Shown: positions 17,163 through 26,813 of the stretch, one piece after another
How the letters are laid out: each line of letters opens with the position of its first letter
How positions within the stretch are numbered: the first letter of the stretch is position 1
Origin: Veillonella magna DSM 19857
GTDB lineage: Bacteria; Bacillota; Negativicutes; Veillonellales; Veillonellaceae
Assembly: GCF_000428745.1 (NCBI RefSeq)
Contig: NZ_KE386795.1
Span: 22,692 to 86,691 of the forward strand
Length of the DNA stretch: 64,000 nucleotides
Direction: 5' to 3'
Program-made: the position numbers and the translations under genes
The notes under the pieces: model-generated
Databases searched by the model: none
What the model was told of the DNA's origin: nothing
The model's input: only the letters and a program-made list of their open reading frames with translations

Positions 17163-18017
17163 ATGGCAGTACAAACTATGAAAGAAATACGATTAATTGT
17201 CAGTGATGTTGATGGAACATTAGTGAATAATAAAAAGAAGATAACCCCGGGGACGATGGCTGCCGTAACAAAGGCGCAAGCTGCCGGTATTCGTTTTGCT
17301 ATTGCCTCGGGACGAGCATGGGGCGAAATGGATGAGATTTTAACTACATTACCTATGGTGGAGGATTTTATTTGTAGTAACGGTGCATTGGTTGTTCACT
17401 ATCGTGAGGGAAAGGAAACTACGTTGTTTCGCGAGTCTTTCAGCAGGGAACAGACAAAGGCTATTTTAACGGCGTTGAAAGATTTGGACGTTTATACAGA
17501 GGCTTACTCGGGATCACATATTTATGGTGAAGAGGCGTGTGTGTCTCATTTCAGCGATTATGTCAGTGATACTATCGCTCCGTTGATTATGGCAACGCGG
17601 CAAATGATACCTCATATGATAGACTATGTATTAGAAAAACAACTGCCGATAGAGAAGGTGCAAATTTTTTACGGTACGGAAGGTAAAAAACAACAAGCGA
17701 AGCGTTTGGTGGAAGAGCTCGGTATGTTTACGGTTATTGAGTCCAGTGAAGGCAATTTGGAATTTGTGCTTCCGCAAATCAGCAAAGGACGGGCCGTCAA
17801 AGCATTGGCAGATTCAATGGGAATTACGGCGGCACAGGTTATGACCATTGGCGACAGCAATAATGATTTATCTATGTTGACCTACGCCGGTACATCCTTT
17901 GCTATGGCTAGCGGCGAAGATACGGCCAAGCAGGCGGCTAAATATATAACGGCCTCCAACGAGGAGGATGGTGTAGCACAGGCCATTTATACTGTTTTGG
18001 CGAGGCAAGGGAAATAA
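17163..18017 (+). CDS. Cof-type HAD-IIB family phosphatase
   Basis: A 284-aa haloacid dehalogenase-type hydrolase. Motif I LIVSDVDGTLVNNKK with the nucleophile Asp, GRAWGEM, and the C-terminal motif IV GDSNNDLSMLTYAG define the Cof subfamily of sugar-phosphate and cofactor phosphatases. Substrate is not predictable. ATG at 17163 lies after GTAGGAG; a second ATG at 17181 (MKEIRL) is also possible. A ferredoxin gene starts only 4 bp after the stop. Confidence 0.9.
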   Translation: MAVQTMKEIRLIVSDVDGTLVNNKKKITPGTMAAVTKAQAAGIRFAIASGRAWGEMDEILTTLPMVEDFICSNGALVVHYREGKETTLFRESFSREQTKAILTALKDLDVYTEAYSGSHIYGEEACVSHFSDYVSDTIAPLIMATRQMIPHMIDYVLEKQLPIEKVQIFYGTEGKKQQAKRLVEELGMFTVIESSEGNLEFVLPQISKGRAVKALADSMGITAAQVMTIGDSNNDLSMLTYAGTSFAMASGEDTAKQAAKYITASNEEDGVAQAIYTVLARQGK

Positions 18018-18021
18018 ACAC

Positions 18022-18198
18022 ATGCGACAATTTAGTATAGATAGCGATCGGTGTGTTAAGTGCGGAGCCTGTGCCATGGACTGTCCGGAGCAAATTATCG
18101 AGGAACGGGATGTATCCTTTCATATTGGCGATGGTTGCATCGGCTGTGGCGACTGCTATGAAATTTGCCCTGTAGGGGCTGTGGTAAAGAAGGGGTGA
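18022..18198 (+). CDS. small 2[4Fe-4S] ferredoxin
   Basis: A 58-aa ORF reading MRQFSIDSDRCVKCGACAM at its start. It carries two complete CxxCxxCxxxCP motifs, CVKCGACAMDCP (residues 11-22) and CIGCGDCYEICP (39-50), as in clostridial-type low-potential ferredoxins. It begins 4 bp after the HAD gene and is presumably co-transcribed. The ribosome binding site (CAAGGG) is modest. It is short enough to be missed by length filters, but the spacing of all eight cysteines makes it convincing. Confidence 0.9.
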   Translation: MRQFSIDSDRCVKCGACAMDCPEQIIEERDVSFHIGDGCIGCGDCYEICPVGAVVKKG

Positions 18199-18289
18199 GT
18201 GGGCGTAATACTTTACAAACAGGCCTCTTTTTGGTAAAGTTAATCTATATGTATTTTATATTTTTGGTGTAGAACAAAGAGGGATAGAA

Positions 18290-19519
18290 GTGGCCTTAAT
18301 TGTTAAGAAATTCGGTGGTAGCTCGGTAGCTACGCCGGAAAAGATGTTCAATATTGTAAACCGCGTATTGGCGGGTAAAAAAGAAGACGACAATATTGTA
18401 TTAGTTGTGTCGGCTATGGGCGATACAACAGATGAATTAGTGAGCCTGGCAAAACAGGTGACTTCGCATCCGTATGGCCGTGAAATGGATCGCCTTTTAT
18501 CTACGGGGGAACAGATGTCGATTGCACTTATGGCAATGGCATTTATGGAAAAAGGGCACCCGGCTGTTTCAATGACAGGCGAACAGGCGGGCATTAAGAG
18601 TAGTAATGCTTACGGAAAAGGTCGTATTACGGACATCGATCCGTCGCGTGTGTTTGAAGCGCTTAAGGGCGGCAACATTGTAATTGTAGCCGGTTTCCAG
18701 GGAATTACCGACGATGGTGATATTACTACCTTGGGACGCGGAGGTTCCGATACGACGGCAGTAGCCTTGGCAGGTGCTATGAAGGCTGACGTGTGTGAAA
18801 TTTTTACGGACGTAGAAGGCGTTTATTCTACGGATCCTCGTATTTCTCCCAATGCGGTTAAGCTGGCCGAAATTACCTATGGTGAAATGCTTGAAATGGC
18901 GCGTCTCGGTGCCGGTGTCATGCAGCCGCGGGCAGTAGAAATGGGTAGTCGTTACGGCGTACCGATTCATGTACGTTCTACCTTTAGCGACAATGAAGGG
19001 ACTATTATTCGGGAGGCATATACTATGAGTGCAAATGAACATGTAATTACCGGCGTAGCCGATGATACCAATGTAGCAAAGGTATCTTTGGCCGGTGTTG
19101 AAAATAAGCCGGGCGTGGCGCATACGATTTTCCAGACATTGGCTGATGGCAATGTTGACGTGGATATGATTGTACAAAGCGTACGCACTATCAATGATGC
19201 ATTGACGGATATTGTATTTACAATTACCCGTGATGATGTAGTATTGGCAAAAGATATTTTGGAAAATTTGAAAAAGACCATTCGCATGGATGATTTTGTG
19301 ATTAACGAACACATGGCCAAAGTATCTATCGTTGGTGCGGGCATGCTTGGACAGCCGGGTGTGGCAGCTAAGATGTTTGGTATCCTCAGTGCGGAAGGTA
19401 TTAATATTGAAATTATCAGCACCTCTGAAATCAGTATTTCTTGCTTGATAGCGGAGGATCGCGTAAAAGAAGCGGTGCACGCTATTCATGACAAGCTCGT
19501 ACTTGACGGTCGTGGCTAA
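18290..19519 (+). CDS. lysC: aspartate kinase
   Basis: A 409-aa enzyme that phosphorylates aspartate in the first step of lysine, threonine and methionine synthesis. The N-terminal KKFGGSSVATPEKM, LGRGGSDTTAVAL and FTDVEGVYSTDPR are typical, followed by two ACT regulatory domains from about residue 260. The start is a GTG at 18290. No lysine riboswitch fits in the 91-bp upstream gap; it holds instead a 7-bp dyad, ACTTTAC at 18210-18216 and GTAAAGT at 18234-18240, of unknown meaning. Confidence 0.95.
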   Translation: MALIVKKFGGSSVATPEKMFNIVNRVLAGKKEDDNIVLVVSAMGDTTDELVSLAKQVTSHPYGREMDRLLSTGEQMSIALMAMAFMEKGHPAVSMTGEQAGIKSSNAYGKGRITDIDPSRVFEALKGGNIVIVAGFQGITDDGDITTLGRGGSDTTAVALAGAMKADVCEIFTDVEGVYSTDPRISPNAVKLAEITYGEMLEMARLGAGVMQPRAVEMGSRYGVPIHVRSTFSDNEGTIIREAYTMSANEHVITGVADDTNVAKVSLAGVENKPGVAHTIFQTLADGNVDVDMIVQSVRTINDALTDIVFTITRDDVVLAKDILENLKKTIRMDDFVINEHMAKVSIVGAGMLGQPGVAAKMFGILSAEGINIEIISTSEISISCLIAEDRVKEAVHAIHDKLVLDGRG

Positions 19520-19539
19520 AAATTGTAGGTGTGAAGAAC

Positions 19540-19568
19540 AGGGTTCAAGTGTGACTTGAGCCCTTTTT
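19540..19568 (+). terminator. terminator after lysC
   Basis: AGGGTTCAAGT (19540-19550), a GTG loop, ACTTGAGCCCT (19554-19564) and a T run. Confidence 0.88.
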
Positions 19569-19598
19569 ACATATAATTATGGATGGGAGTTGGCAATT

Positions 19599-22094
19599 AT
19601 GGAGCTTTTGGCACCGGCCGGTACATGGGAAAATTTTTTAGCTGCCTTGGAATCGGGCGCCGATGCAATATATATGGGCGGCAAGGTATTTAATGCACGA
19701 TCGCATGCCGCTAATTTTTCAAGCGAAGAATTGCAGGAAGCGGTACGCCTGGCTCACATCTTGGATGTAGATGTGTATGTGACGGTTAATATTCTTATCG
19801 GCGACGCTGAAATTAATGAGCTCATTGCGTATTTGCAAGAGCTGGAAGCCATTGGCGTTGATGCGATTATCGTGCAGGATTTAGCGGTGGCTCGCTTGGC
19901 ACGACGGGTGGCACCGCGGTTGCATTTGCACGGAAGTACGCAAATGACGGCAGCCAATTTGGGAACCGTACAATTTTTAGAACGGTTGGGCTTTACCCGT
20001 GTTGTACTGGCCAGGGAGCTTAGCTTAGAAGAAATTACCGATATCTGTCGAGCCGCTAAGGCTGAAATTGAAGTGTTTATACATGGGGCTCTTTGCGTAT
20101 GCTATTCGGGACAATGCTTAATGAGTAGTTTCATCGGTGGACGCAGTGGTAACCGAGGCTCTTGTGCGCAACCGTGTCGATTGCCGTACGAACTTTTAAA
20201 TGATGCAGGTGAAGTTGTAAACGCAGCGAACGAAGGCTATATCATGAGTCCCAAGGATCTCAATTACAGCGAATACATGAAAGAATTGATTGAGGCCGGC
20301 GTCGCATCGTTTAAGGTAGAAGGGCGCATGAAAAAGGAGTCCTATGTAAGACAAATCATAGGTACCTATCGTCATATTATTGATGAAGCCGGTGAAGTGA
20401 CAGCAGAGGATACAGCGCGTTTGTCAGAGGGCTTTAATCGAGGGTTTTCGACGGCGTATTTACAAAATACCACGGGGCGTGCCATGATTACGGCGGTGGC
20501 ACCGAATAATCAAGGAAAGGAAATCGGTCATGCTACAGTACGTCACGGTGCTATGCAACTACAACTGACAGAACCCGTACAGCGTGGCGATTTACTAAAG
20601 GTGATTCATCCAGCCGGGCGTATTGCTTATGTAACGGTAGACGAGCAGTGGCCGTTACCGGAAGAGCAGGTAGATGGTAAACAGGCAAAGGCAATCCATA
20701 AGGGACAGCCGAAAAAACAGAAAGCAACGCATAACGGTTTATATATTTATAATGATGTTCGTCCGGAAACGGTGCAAAGTGGCAGGGTTTATTTAGCCGC
20801 TAAGGCAAATAGCGAAGCAAAGCGACGGGGATTGCAAGAGTTTACGCGAAAACACCGTGTCTATGCATATCTGGACGGTGCGGAAGATGCGTATCCGACG
20901 TTGACATTGATGATGGAAAGCGGCGAGGCAGTAACGGTCAGTGTAGACTCGTATACGGTTGCCATTGCTAAAAAAGCACCTACTTCTCCGGAAAAAGTAC
21001 GGGAGCAGTTAGGGCGTTTGGGAAATACCTTATTTGTATTGGCAGAAGTCACCATGCCCGATGCACCGTATATGTGGCCCAGTAGCGTATTAAACGAATT
21101 GCGTCGCAAGGCGGTAGCGGAGTTAGAGCGGCTGATATTAGAACGGCGGCAGCGTAAACAAATGGATGGACAAGCGTATCCGCAGGATAATGACTATTCA
21201 TTTGCCACGCATGAAAATACGACTAGCGAAGCACCTACGGTAACGGTGCAAACAGACGAGCCGGAGCAAGTGGAAGCTGCGCTGTTGGGAGGAGCTGACC
21301 GCATTGTATTTGGTGGCGACCGCTTGCAACGTCGCCCGTATGATACCAATGTGTATAAAGAGGTGGTGGCGTTGTGTCGTAATGCCCGTGTGCCTGTCGT
21401 GGTGGCAACACCGCGTGTAGTACGAGAATCCGAACGAACAGCGTATTATGAAACATTGCGCCATATCGTGGCGGCTAAGCCGGATGCAATCAGTGTTCAC
21501 TTTTTAGGTGCGTTGGAATGGTTACAAGCATTGGGCTATACAGGTGCGGTAGAAGGTGACAGTAGTCTTCAAGTATTTAATTCAGAAGCGGTGTCTATGT
21601 TGGAAGAACTGGGATTATCCGGCGTTGTGGCTTCGCAGGAGGCTACTTTACAGCAAGTCGGTGTGATGGCAAAGTGTTCACGGATTCCGATTAGCTGTAT
21701 TGTGCAAGGCTATACGGAGCTGATGATTTCCGAGTATTGTGTTATTAATGCCTTTGCCGGTATTGGCTGTAAAACAAATTGTCCGGCTCCGTGCCTAACA
21801 GGACGGTATCGTCTAAGAGATCGCAAGGGTGTAGAATTTCCGTTGCGAACCGATCCGTATTGCCGGATGCACATTATGAACAGTCGCGAATTGGATATGC
21901 GCGCCTATGTGCCGGAACTGTTGCGCAAGGGTGTGGCAGATTTTCGTATTGATGCGCGGCAACGCAATGTGAAATGGGTAACGGATATTGTTACCGAATA
22001 TAAGGCACTCATAGCCGGACAAAAACAGGCTCCGCCGAAGAGTGCCGGCGCGGATGTAATTACGCGCGGTCATTACTTTAAGGGAATCTTTTAA
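19599..22094 (+). CDS. U32 family peptidase-like protein (RlhA type, with DUF3656-like region)
   Basis: An 831-aa protein. The N-terminal half is a U32 domain: ELLAPAGTWENFLAALESGADAIY, FIHGALCVCYSGQCLMSS and GNRGSCAQPCRLPY, whose cysteines should hold an iron-sulfur cluster. A second U32-like module follows in the C-terminal third (IVQGYTELMISEYCVINAF, CKTNCPAPC). Members of this group hydroxylate 23S rRNA (RlhA in E. coli) rather than cleave protein. I prefer the ATG at 19599, nine bases after GGGAG, to a TTG at 19590. It is followed after 20 bp by mutS2. Confidence 0.85.
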   Translation: MELLAPAGTWENFLAALESGADAIYMGGKVFNARSHAANFSSEELQEAVRLAHILDVDVYVTVNILIGDAEINELIAYLQELEAIGVDAIIVQDLAVARLARRVAPRLHLHGSTQMTAANLGTVQFLERLGFTRVVLARELSLEEITDICRAAKAEIEVFIHGALCVCYSGQCLMSSFIGGRSGNRGSCAQPCRLPYELLNDAGEVVNAANEGYIMSPKDLNYSEYMKELIEAGVASFKVEGRMKKESYVRQIIGTYRHIIDEAGEVTAEDTARLSEGFNRGFSTAYLQNTTGRAMITAVAPNNQGKEIGHATVRHGAMQLQLTEPVQRGDLLKVIHPAGRIAYVTVDEQWPLPEEQVDGKQAKAIHKGQPKKQKATHNGLYIYNDVRPETVQSGRVYLAAKANSEAKRRGLQEFTRKHRVYAYLDGAEDAYPTLTLMMESGEAVTVSVDSYTVAIAKKAPTSPEKVREQLGRLGNTLFVLAEVTMPDAPYMWPSSVLNELRRKAVAELERLILERRQRKQMDGQAYPQDNDYSFATHENTTSEAPTVTVQTDEPEQVEAALLGGADRIVFGGDRLQRRPYDTNVYKEVVALCRNARVPVVVATPRVVRESERTAYYETLRHIVAAKPDAISVHFLGALEWLQALGYTGAVEGDSSLQVFNSEAVSMLEELGLSGVVASQEATLQQVGVMAKCSRIPISCIVQGYTELMISEYCVINAFAGIGCKTNCPAPCLTGRYRLRDRKGVEFPLRTDPYCRMHIMNSRELDMRAYVPELLRKGVADFRIDARQRNVKWVTDIVTEYKALIAGQKQAPPKSAGADVITRGHYFKGIF

Positions 22095-22114
22095 AGGAAG
22101 AAGGAATTACATAT

Positions 22115-24487
22115 ATGCATAGTGAAGCACTGCTGGATTTCGGCAGTATTCGGGAGCGCTTGGCAGAGCATTGTTCGTCGGTTATTGCCAAAGAATTGGC
22201 AATGCAGCTGGAACCGATGCGTGATGCGGTGAAGATAAAGGAAGCTCTCGACGAAACGGTAGAGGCAATGCAATCATTGCAAACCGAAATAGAACAGCCT
22301 TTGGGAGGCACGCGTGATATTCGGAGTGCCTGCGCCAAAAGCCGTAAGGAAATCGTTCTCAGTCGCGAAGAATTGTGGGATATATATACGACGCTCGGTG
22401 CGTATCGACGAATGTATACGTTCTTTCGAGAAAAGTATGCGCAGTATCCTTTGTTAACGCTGTGGGCGCAAGATATTCCGTCTCATGAAAAGTTGGAACG
22501 ACGGTTTGAACGCATTTTTGACAAAAAGGGGGAATTGATGGATTCGGCCAGCCCGAAGCTACAACATCTTCGCTCGACTATTGTCAAGACAAAGGAACGT
22601 ATAAAAAATGATTTACAGGCTATTCTTCACGATAAGGATAACCAAAAATATTTTCAGGAGGCTATCGTAACACAGCGTAATAATCGGTATGTAATTCCTG
22701 TAAAACAGGAATATCGATATGCCTTTGAAGGCTTGATTCACGATCGTTCGGCTACGGGGGCTACCTTATATATCGAACCGATGCGGCTGGTTAATCTCAA
22801 CAATGATTTGCAGGAAGCCGTTATGGAGGAAGAGCAGGAAGTACTGCGCATTTATCGTGAGCTGTCGGGGTTGGTACGCCAGAATAGCAATACGCTTATG
22901 GATGCATGTGATCGAGTGTCGCATATTGAGTTTGTTTATGGTAAAGCGAATTTAGCATTGGCCATGAAAGCGGTACCGGCTGTATTGAGCGGAGCACGCG
23001 AAGTTAATTTGATACATGCTCGTCATCCTTTGATTCCGGCTAATGTTGTCGTACCGACGACGATTACACTGGGGACTTCGTACAGAATCCTTTTGATTAC
23101 CGGCTCCAACACCGGCGGGAAAACAGTGGCACTAAAAACATTGGGGTTGTTGAGTCTGATGAATCAGGCAGGGCTTTGTATTCCGGCGGAAGCAGGTTCG
23201 GTACTGCCTATCTTCAACACAATCTATGCTGATATCGGCGATGAACAAAGTATCGAGGCCAGCCTCAGTACATTCTCTGCCCATATGACGCAGGTAGTAT
23301 CTATTCTTAAAGCGGTGGGCAGTAAGGACTTGGTATTGCTTGACGAATTGGGGTCCGGTACCGATCCTGAAGAAGGCAGTGCCTTAGCGATGGCTATATT
23401 GGAATATTTCCGTAAAAGCGGTGCTCTTCTTATGGTAAGTACACATTATAATGAATTAAAACGGTATGCCTATGATACGGATGATATTGAAAACGGTCAC
23501 GTGGAATTTGACGAGAGAACCCTGCGCCCTACCTATCGCCTGCATATCGGTGTTGCCGGCAGCAGTCACGCACTGAGTATTGCTGCGCGGTTAGGATTGC
23601 CGCGTGAAGTGATTGATATGGCGAAGGCGAATAAGGACGGTTCGGCCAACCGTGATATGGAAGCCGTTCTCAGTGATTTGAATGAACAACTGCGACGGAC
23701 GCGAGAACGAGAACGAGCACTGAAAAAAGAATTAGAAGATACACGACGCATTAAGGCATCGGTAGAACGCGAAAAGAAGCAGATGAATGAACGGCGCAAA
23801 GCTATTCTGACAAAGGCCCAGGAAGAGGCGCAAAATTTGAAGCGATCTATTCGTATCGAAGGGGAACAGATTATAAAAGAATTGAAATCACAGTTCTCTG
23901 AAGGGGATAAGCAAAAACGGCAGGATGCTATTACGCAGGCAAGAAAATCAATTGCCGGTGTACAGATTCCCGAGGCACCTACGGATGAACGACGTCGTAT
24001 AGAAGCTAAAGAGGTTGTAGAGGGAATGCCTGTCTTTGTAGATTCTCTCGGTCAGTTAGGTACCGTGTTGGCAGTGCAGGGGAAACGCGTGCAGGTGGAT
24101 GTTAACGGGTTAACGGCAACGGTCAAATTGGCAGATCTTCGTGAAGCATCACGACAAGAGGCCGGTAATTTACGACGTAAGAATGAGGCACCGCAACCGA
24201 AGGCGCGCAAACGGTCGGGAACGGCAGTATTGCGACAGCAGCAGGCTACGACGGAATTGAATGTCATCGGCCAAACGGTAGATGAAGCTACGGTGACGGT
24301 AGGACGTTTTATCGATCAGGCGATCTTGGCCGGCATTTCGCCGGTACGCATTGTACACGGCAAGGGCACGGGCGCATTACGCGCAGGTATTCAGCAATAT
24401 CTTAAGCATCTGCCGCAGGTTAAGCATTATGAAATTGCAGGTCTTGACGAAGGTGGTGCCGGTGCTACCATCGTGTATTTGAAATGA
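22115..24487 (+). CDS. mutS2: endonuclease MutS2
   Basis: A 790-aa MutS2 protein, linked to recombination control and to rescue of collided ribosomes. The core ATPase shows Walker A ITGSNTGGKTVALKT near residue 330 and LVLLDELGSGTDPEEGSA. A long charged coiled coil (about 515-615) is followed by a C-terminal Smr domain (last 80 residues, ELNVIGQTVDEATV and IVHGKGTGALR). There is no N-terminal mismatch-recognition domain, as expected for MutS2. ATG at 22115 after AAGGAAGAAGGA. Confidence 0.95.
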   Translation: MHSEALLDFGSIRERLAEHCSSVIAKELAMQLEPMRDAVKIKEALDETVEAMQSLQTEIEQPLGGTRDIRSACAKSRKEIVLSREELWDIYTTLGAYRRMYTFFREKYAQYPLLTLWAQDIPSHEKLERRFERIFDKKGELMDSASPKLQHLRSTIVKTKERIKNDLQAILHDKDNQKYFQEAIVTQRNNRYVIPVKQEYRYAFEGLIHDRSATGATLYIEPMRLVNLNNDLQEAVMEEEQEVLRIYRELSGLVRQNSNTLMDACDRVSHIEFVYGKANLALAMKAVPAVLSGAREVNLIHARHPLIPANVVVPTTITLGTSYRILLITGSNTGGKTVALKTLGLLSLMNQAGLCIPAEAGSVLPIFNTIYADIGDEQSIEASLSTFSAHMTQVVSILKAVGSKDLVLLDELGSGTDPEEGSALAMAILEYFRKSGALLMVSTHYNELKRYAYDTDDIENGHVEFDERTLRPTYRLHIGVAGSSHALSIAARLGLPREVIDMAKANKDGSANRDMEAVLSDLNEQLRRTRERERALKKELEDTRRIKASVEREKKQMNERRKAILTKAQEEAQNLKRSIRIEGEQIIKELKSQFSEGDKQKRQDAITQARKSIAGVQIPEAPTDERRRIEAKEVVEGMPVFVDSLGQLGTVLAVQGKRVQVDVNGLTATVKLADLREASRQEAGNLRRKNEAPQPKARKRSGTAVLRQQQATTELNVIGQTVDEATVTVGRFIDQAILAGISPVRIVHGKGTGALRAGIQQYLKHLPQVKHYEIAGLDEGGAGATIVYLK

Positions 24488-24518
24488 GTGACATATACCA
24501 TAATGATACCGGCTGTGG

Positions 24519-24524
24519 TATAAT
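24519..24524 (+). promoter_or_regulatory. extended -10 promoter of the PBP gene
   Basis: TGG directly precedes a perfect TATAAT at 24519-24524; the -35 region 17 bp upstream is weak. The site is 57 bp before the PBP1A start. Confidence 0.55.
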
Positions 24525-24580
24525 GGACACAACATGGCATAGTTTTATAATCTATGTACTGACTAACAGAGAGGTGTCGT

Positions 24581-26698
24581 ATGAGCTTAAGGGGTTCGTC
24601 TCAAAAGAGACGACAAACTACAATGAGTACGCCTAAATCGACGAAAAAGAAAACTTCACCGGTTCGCCGATTTTTATGGATTGTATCCATACTTTTATTT
24701 TTGATTATTGCCGGCGCCGGTTGCGGATTCACATTTGCTACTATGTCCAGCTTGCCCGATGTAGCGAATGTAAAGCCACCGGTATCGTCACAAATTTATG
24801 ATGTGCACGGGGATTTAATCACTACGGTGCATTCAACGGAAAATCGCTTGCCCGTTAAATTGAGCCAGGTGCCTAAAAATCTTCAGAATGCTTTTATCGC
24901 TACGGAAGATTCACGCTTCTATAGTCATCATGGCATCGATCCTATCGGTATTCTGCGTGCTATCTGGGTAAATATTGCTCATGATGGAGTGGCCGAAGGG
25001 GGCAGCACCATCACTCAGCAGTTGGCGCGTAATGCATTCTTGACGCAGGATCGAACGCTGAAGCGTAAATTGATGGAAGCCATGTTGGCGATTAAAATTG
25101 AACAGCACTACACTAAAAATGAAATTCTTGAAATGTATATGAATCAGATTTACTTCGGACAGGGAGCCTATGGCGTACAGGCTGCCTCCCATGTATACTT
25201 TGGTAAAGATGTAGGCGAGTTGAATCTGGCACAGTGTGCTATACTGGCCGGGTTACCACAGAGTCCAAACTATTACTCTCCCTTCAACAACTTGAAGGCC
25301 GGCAAAGCACGTCAAGCCATTGTATTGGGACAGATGGTAAAATACGGTTATATCGATCAAGCAACGGCCGATCAAGCGAAGGATGCCGATTTAAAATTAA
25401 TGAATAAAGCAGATGTGGCCCATGACGATTCGAAAGCATCGTATTTCATTAATTATGTTATTTCGCAGGTAGCCGAAAAGTACGGTGACAATGCCGTTTA
25501 CAAGGATGGCTTGAAGATTTATACCACACTGGATATGAAGGCTCAGGAAGCAGCTGTTAAAGCCATGGATAACTTACCGACCTTCTACACAGATAAGAAC
25601 GGGTTACATCAGCCGCAAGGCGCATTGGTAGCCATTAATCCGCATAACGGACACATTGTTGCCATGGTCGGCGGGCGCGGTACGGATTCCTTTAACCGTG
25701 CAGTCATGGCAGAACGTCAGCCGGGATCGGCATTCAAGCCGTTTGTTTACTTGGCTGCTATTCAGGACGGTATGACACCGGGGGATATTATTGAGGATAA
25801 ACCGGTTACTTATAATGGTTGGAGTCCGCAGAACTATGAACGTACTTTCTCCGGAAGTATGACATTGCGTTATGCATTGCAACATTCCGTTAACGTACCG
25901 GCTGTAGAATTAGCTGATAAGGTGGGCATGCGCAAGGTTCTTGATTTGGCGGAAAGCTTGGGTATCAGCACATTGGTGCGTAAAGGCGATACGACAGACA
26001 ATAACTTGGCAGCTGCATTAGGTGGTTTGACTCATGGGGTACGACCGATTGACATGGCTGTGGCATACGGTACGTTGGCTAACGGCGGTGTTAAAGTAAA
26101 GCCGGTAGCGATTACGAAGATTATCGATCGCAACGGTCAAATCGTGGAAGAAGCATCTATGGATGAAAAGCGCGTTGTCAGTGAAAAAGATGCGTACATT
26201 ATTACTAATATGCTCGAATCGGTTATTACCGGCGGTACCGGTGGCGGTGCGGCTATCGGTAGACCGGCAGCAGGTAAAACGGGGACAACCGATGAATCCA
26301 AGGATGCCTGGTTTGTAGGCTATACGCCGGATTTGGTAGCGGCCGTATGGATGGGTGACGACTTTGGTGTAGAAACCTTGAACGGCACTACAGGTGGTAC
26401 TATCCCTGCACATATTTGGAGTGACTTTATGCGCGTTGCATTGGCGGATACGCCGGCATCGGACTTTACGGCACCGCCGGGAGCAGCGGCCATTGCTAAC
26501 CAGGGGTATGAAGCGCCTAAACCGAAGGAAGATCCTAAAGCAAAGGATGAAGACAAAGATAAGTCTAAAGATAAAGACGGTGTTAAAAAGGATGACGGTG
26601 CTACCGTTGAAGATGGTGATGATGGTGGCTCCAAAGACAGTGGCGAAACTAAATCGTCAAATGGTAAATCATCCGGTAAAAAGTCTAAATCAGAATAG
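24581..26698 (+). CDS. bifunctional penicillin-binding protein 1A (class A PBP)
   Basis: A 705-aa peptidoglycan glycosyltransferase-transpeptidase. A membrane anchor spans about 31-52 after a basic N-terminus. The GT51 domain shows ATEDSRFYSHHG (catalytic Glu 109) and GGSTITQQLARN. The transpeptidase has GSAFKPF (active Ser 383), SVN and AGKTGTT. The last 65 residues are a Lys/Asp/Ser-rich, low-complexity tail. ATG at 24581 follows GAGAGGTG; a later ATG at 24623 is less well placed. Confidence 0.95.
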   Translation: MSLRGSSQKRRQTTMSTPKSTKKKTSPVRRFLWIVSILLFLIIAGAGCGFTFATMSSLPDVANVKPPVSSQIYDVHGDLITTVHSTENRLPVKLSQVPKNLQNAFIATEDSRFYSHHGIDPIGILRAIWVNIAHDGVAEGGSTITQQLARNAFLTQDRTLKRKLMEAMLAIKIEQHYTKNEILEMYMNQIYFGQGAYGVQAASHVYFGKDVGELNLAQCAILAGLPQSPNYYSPFNNLKAGKARQAIVLGQMVKYGYIDQATADQAKDADLKLMNKADVAHDDSKASYFINYVISQVAEKYGDNAVYKDGLKIYTTLDMKAQEAAVKAMDNLPTFYTDKNGLHQPQGALVAINPHNGHIVAMVGGRGTDSFNRAVMAERQPGSAFKPFVYLAAIQDGMTPGDIIEDKPVTYNGWSPQNYERTFSGSMTLRYALQHSVNVPAVELADKVGMRKVLDLAESLGISTLVRKGDTTDNNLAAALGGLTHGVRPIDMAVAYGTLANGGVKVKPVAITKIIDRNGQIVEEASMDEKRVVSEKDAYIITNMLESVITGGTGGGAAIGRPAAGKTGTTDESKDAWFVGYTPDLVAAVWMGDDFGVETLNGTTGGTIPAHIWSDFMRVALADTPASDFTAPPGAAAIANQGYEAPKPKEDPKAKDEDKDKSKDKDGVKKDDGATVEDGDDGGSKDSGETKSSNGKSSGKKSKSE

Positions 26699-26710
26699 AT
26701 AATTTTATGT

Positions 26711-26744
26711 AAAAGCATCTCTCGATTAACGGGAGGTGCTTTTA
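26711..26744 (+). terminator. terminator after the PBP gene
   Basis: AAAAGCATCTCTCG and CGGGAGGTGCTTTT form a stem with a few mismatches around a short loop, ending in TTTTA. Confidence 0.75.
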
Positions 26745-26770
26745 TATGTGCATAATTTCTAAATCTTGTG

Positions 26771-26776
26771 TATAAT
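26771..26776 (+). promoter_or_regulatory. -10 element of tyrS
   Basis: A perfect TATAAT at 26771-26776 in the 70-bp gap before tyrS. No T-box leader is present, so amino-acid control at this gene is unlikely. Confidence 0.5.
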
Positions 26777-26813
26777 AGGGAGCAAAGGTTAATTTTAAGG
26801 AGGATGTACGAGG

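Noticed and set aside
16899-17174. Open frame of 91 codons on the minus strand
   Set aside because: Low-complexity Tyr/Leu/His-rich translation of AT-rich DNA, no ribosome binding site, overlaps the HAD gene start.
18199-18289. A lysine riboswitch before aspartate kinase
   Set aside because: The gap is 91 bp and has none of the lysine aptamer motifs; only a 7-bp dyad is present.
18569-19489. Open frame of 306 codons on the minus strand
   Set aside because: Antisense to aspartate kinase, whose family motifs are complete; the antisense product is His/Asn/Ile-rich and matches nothing known.
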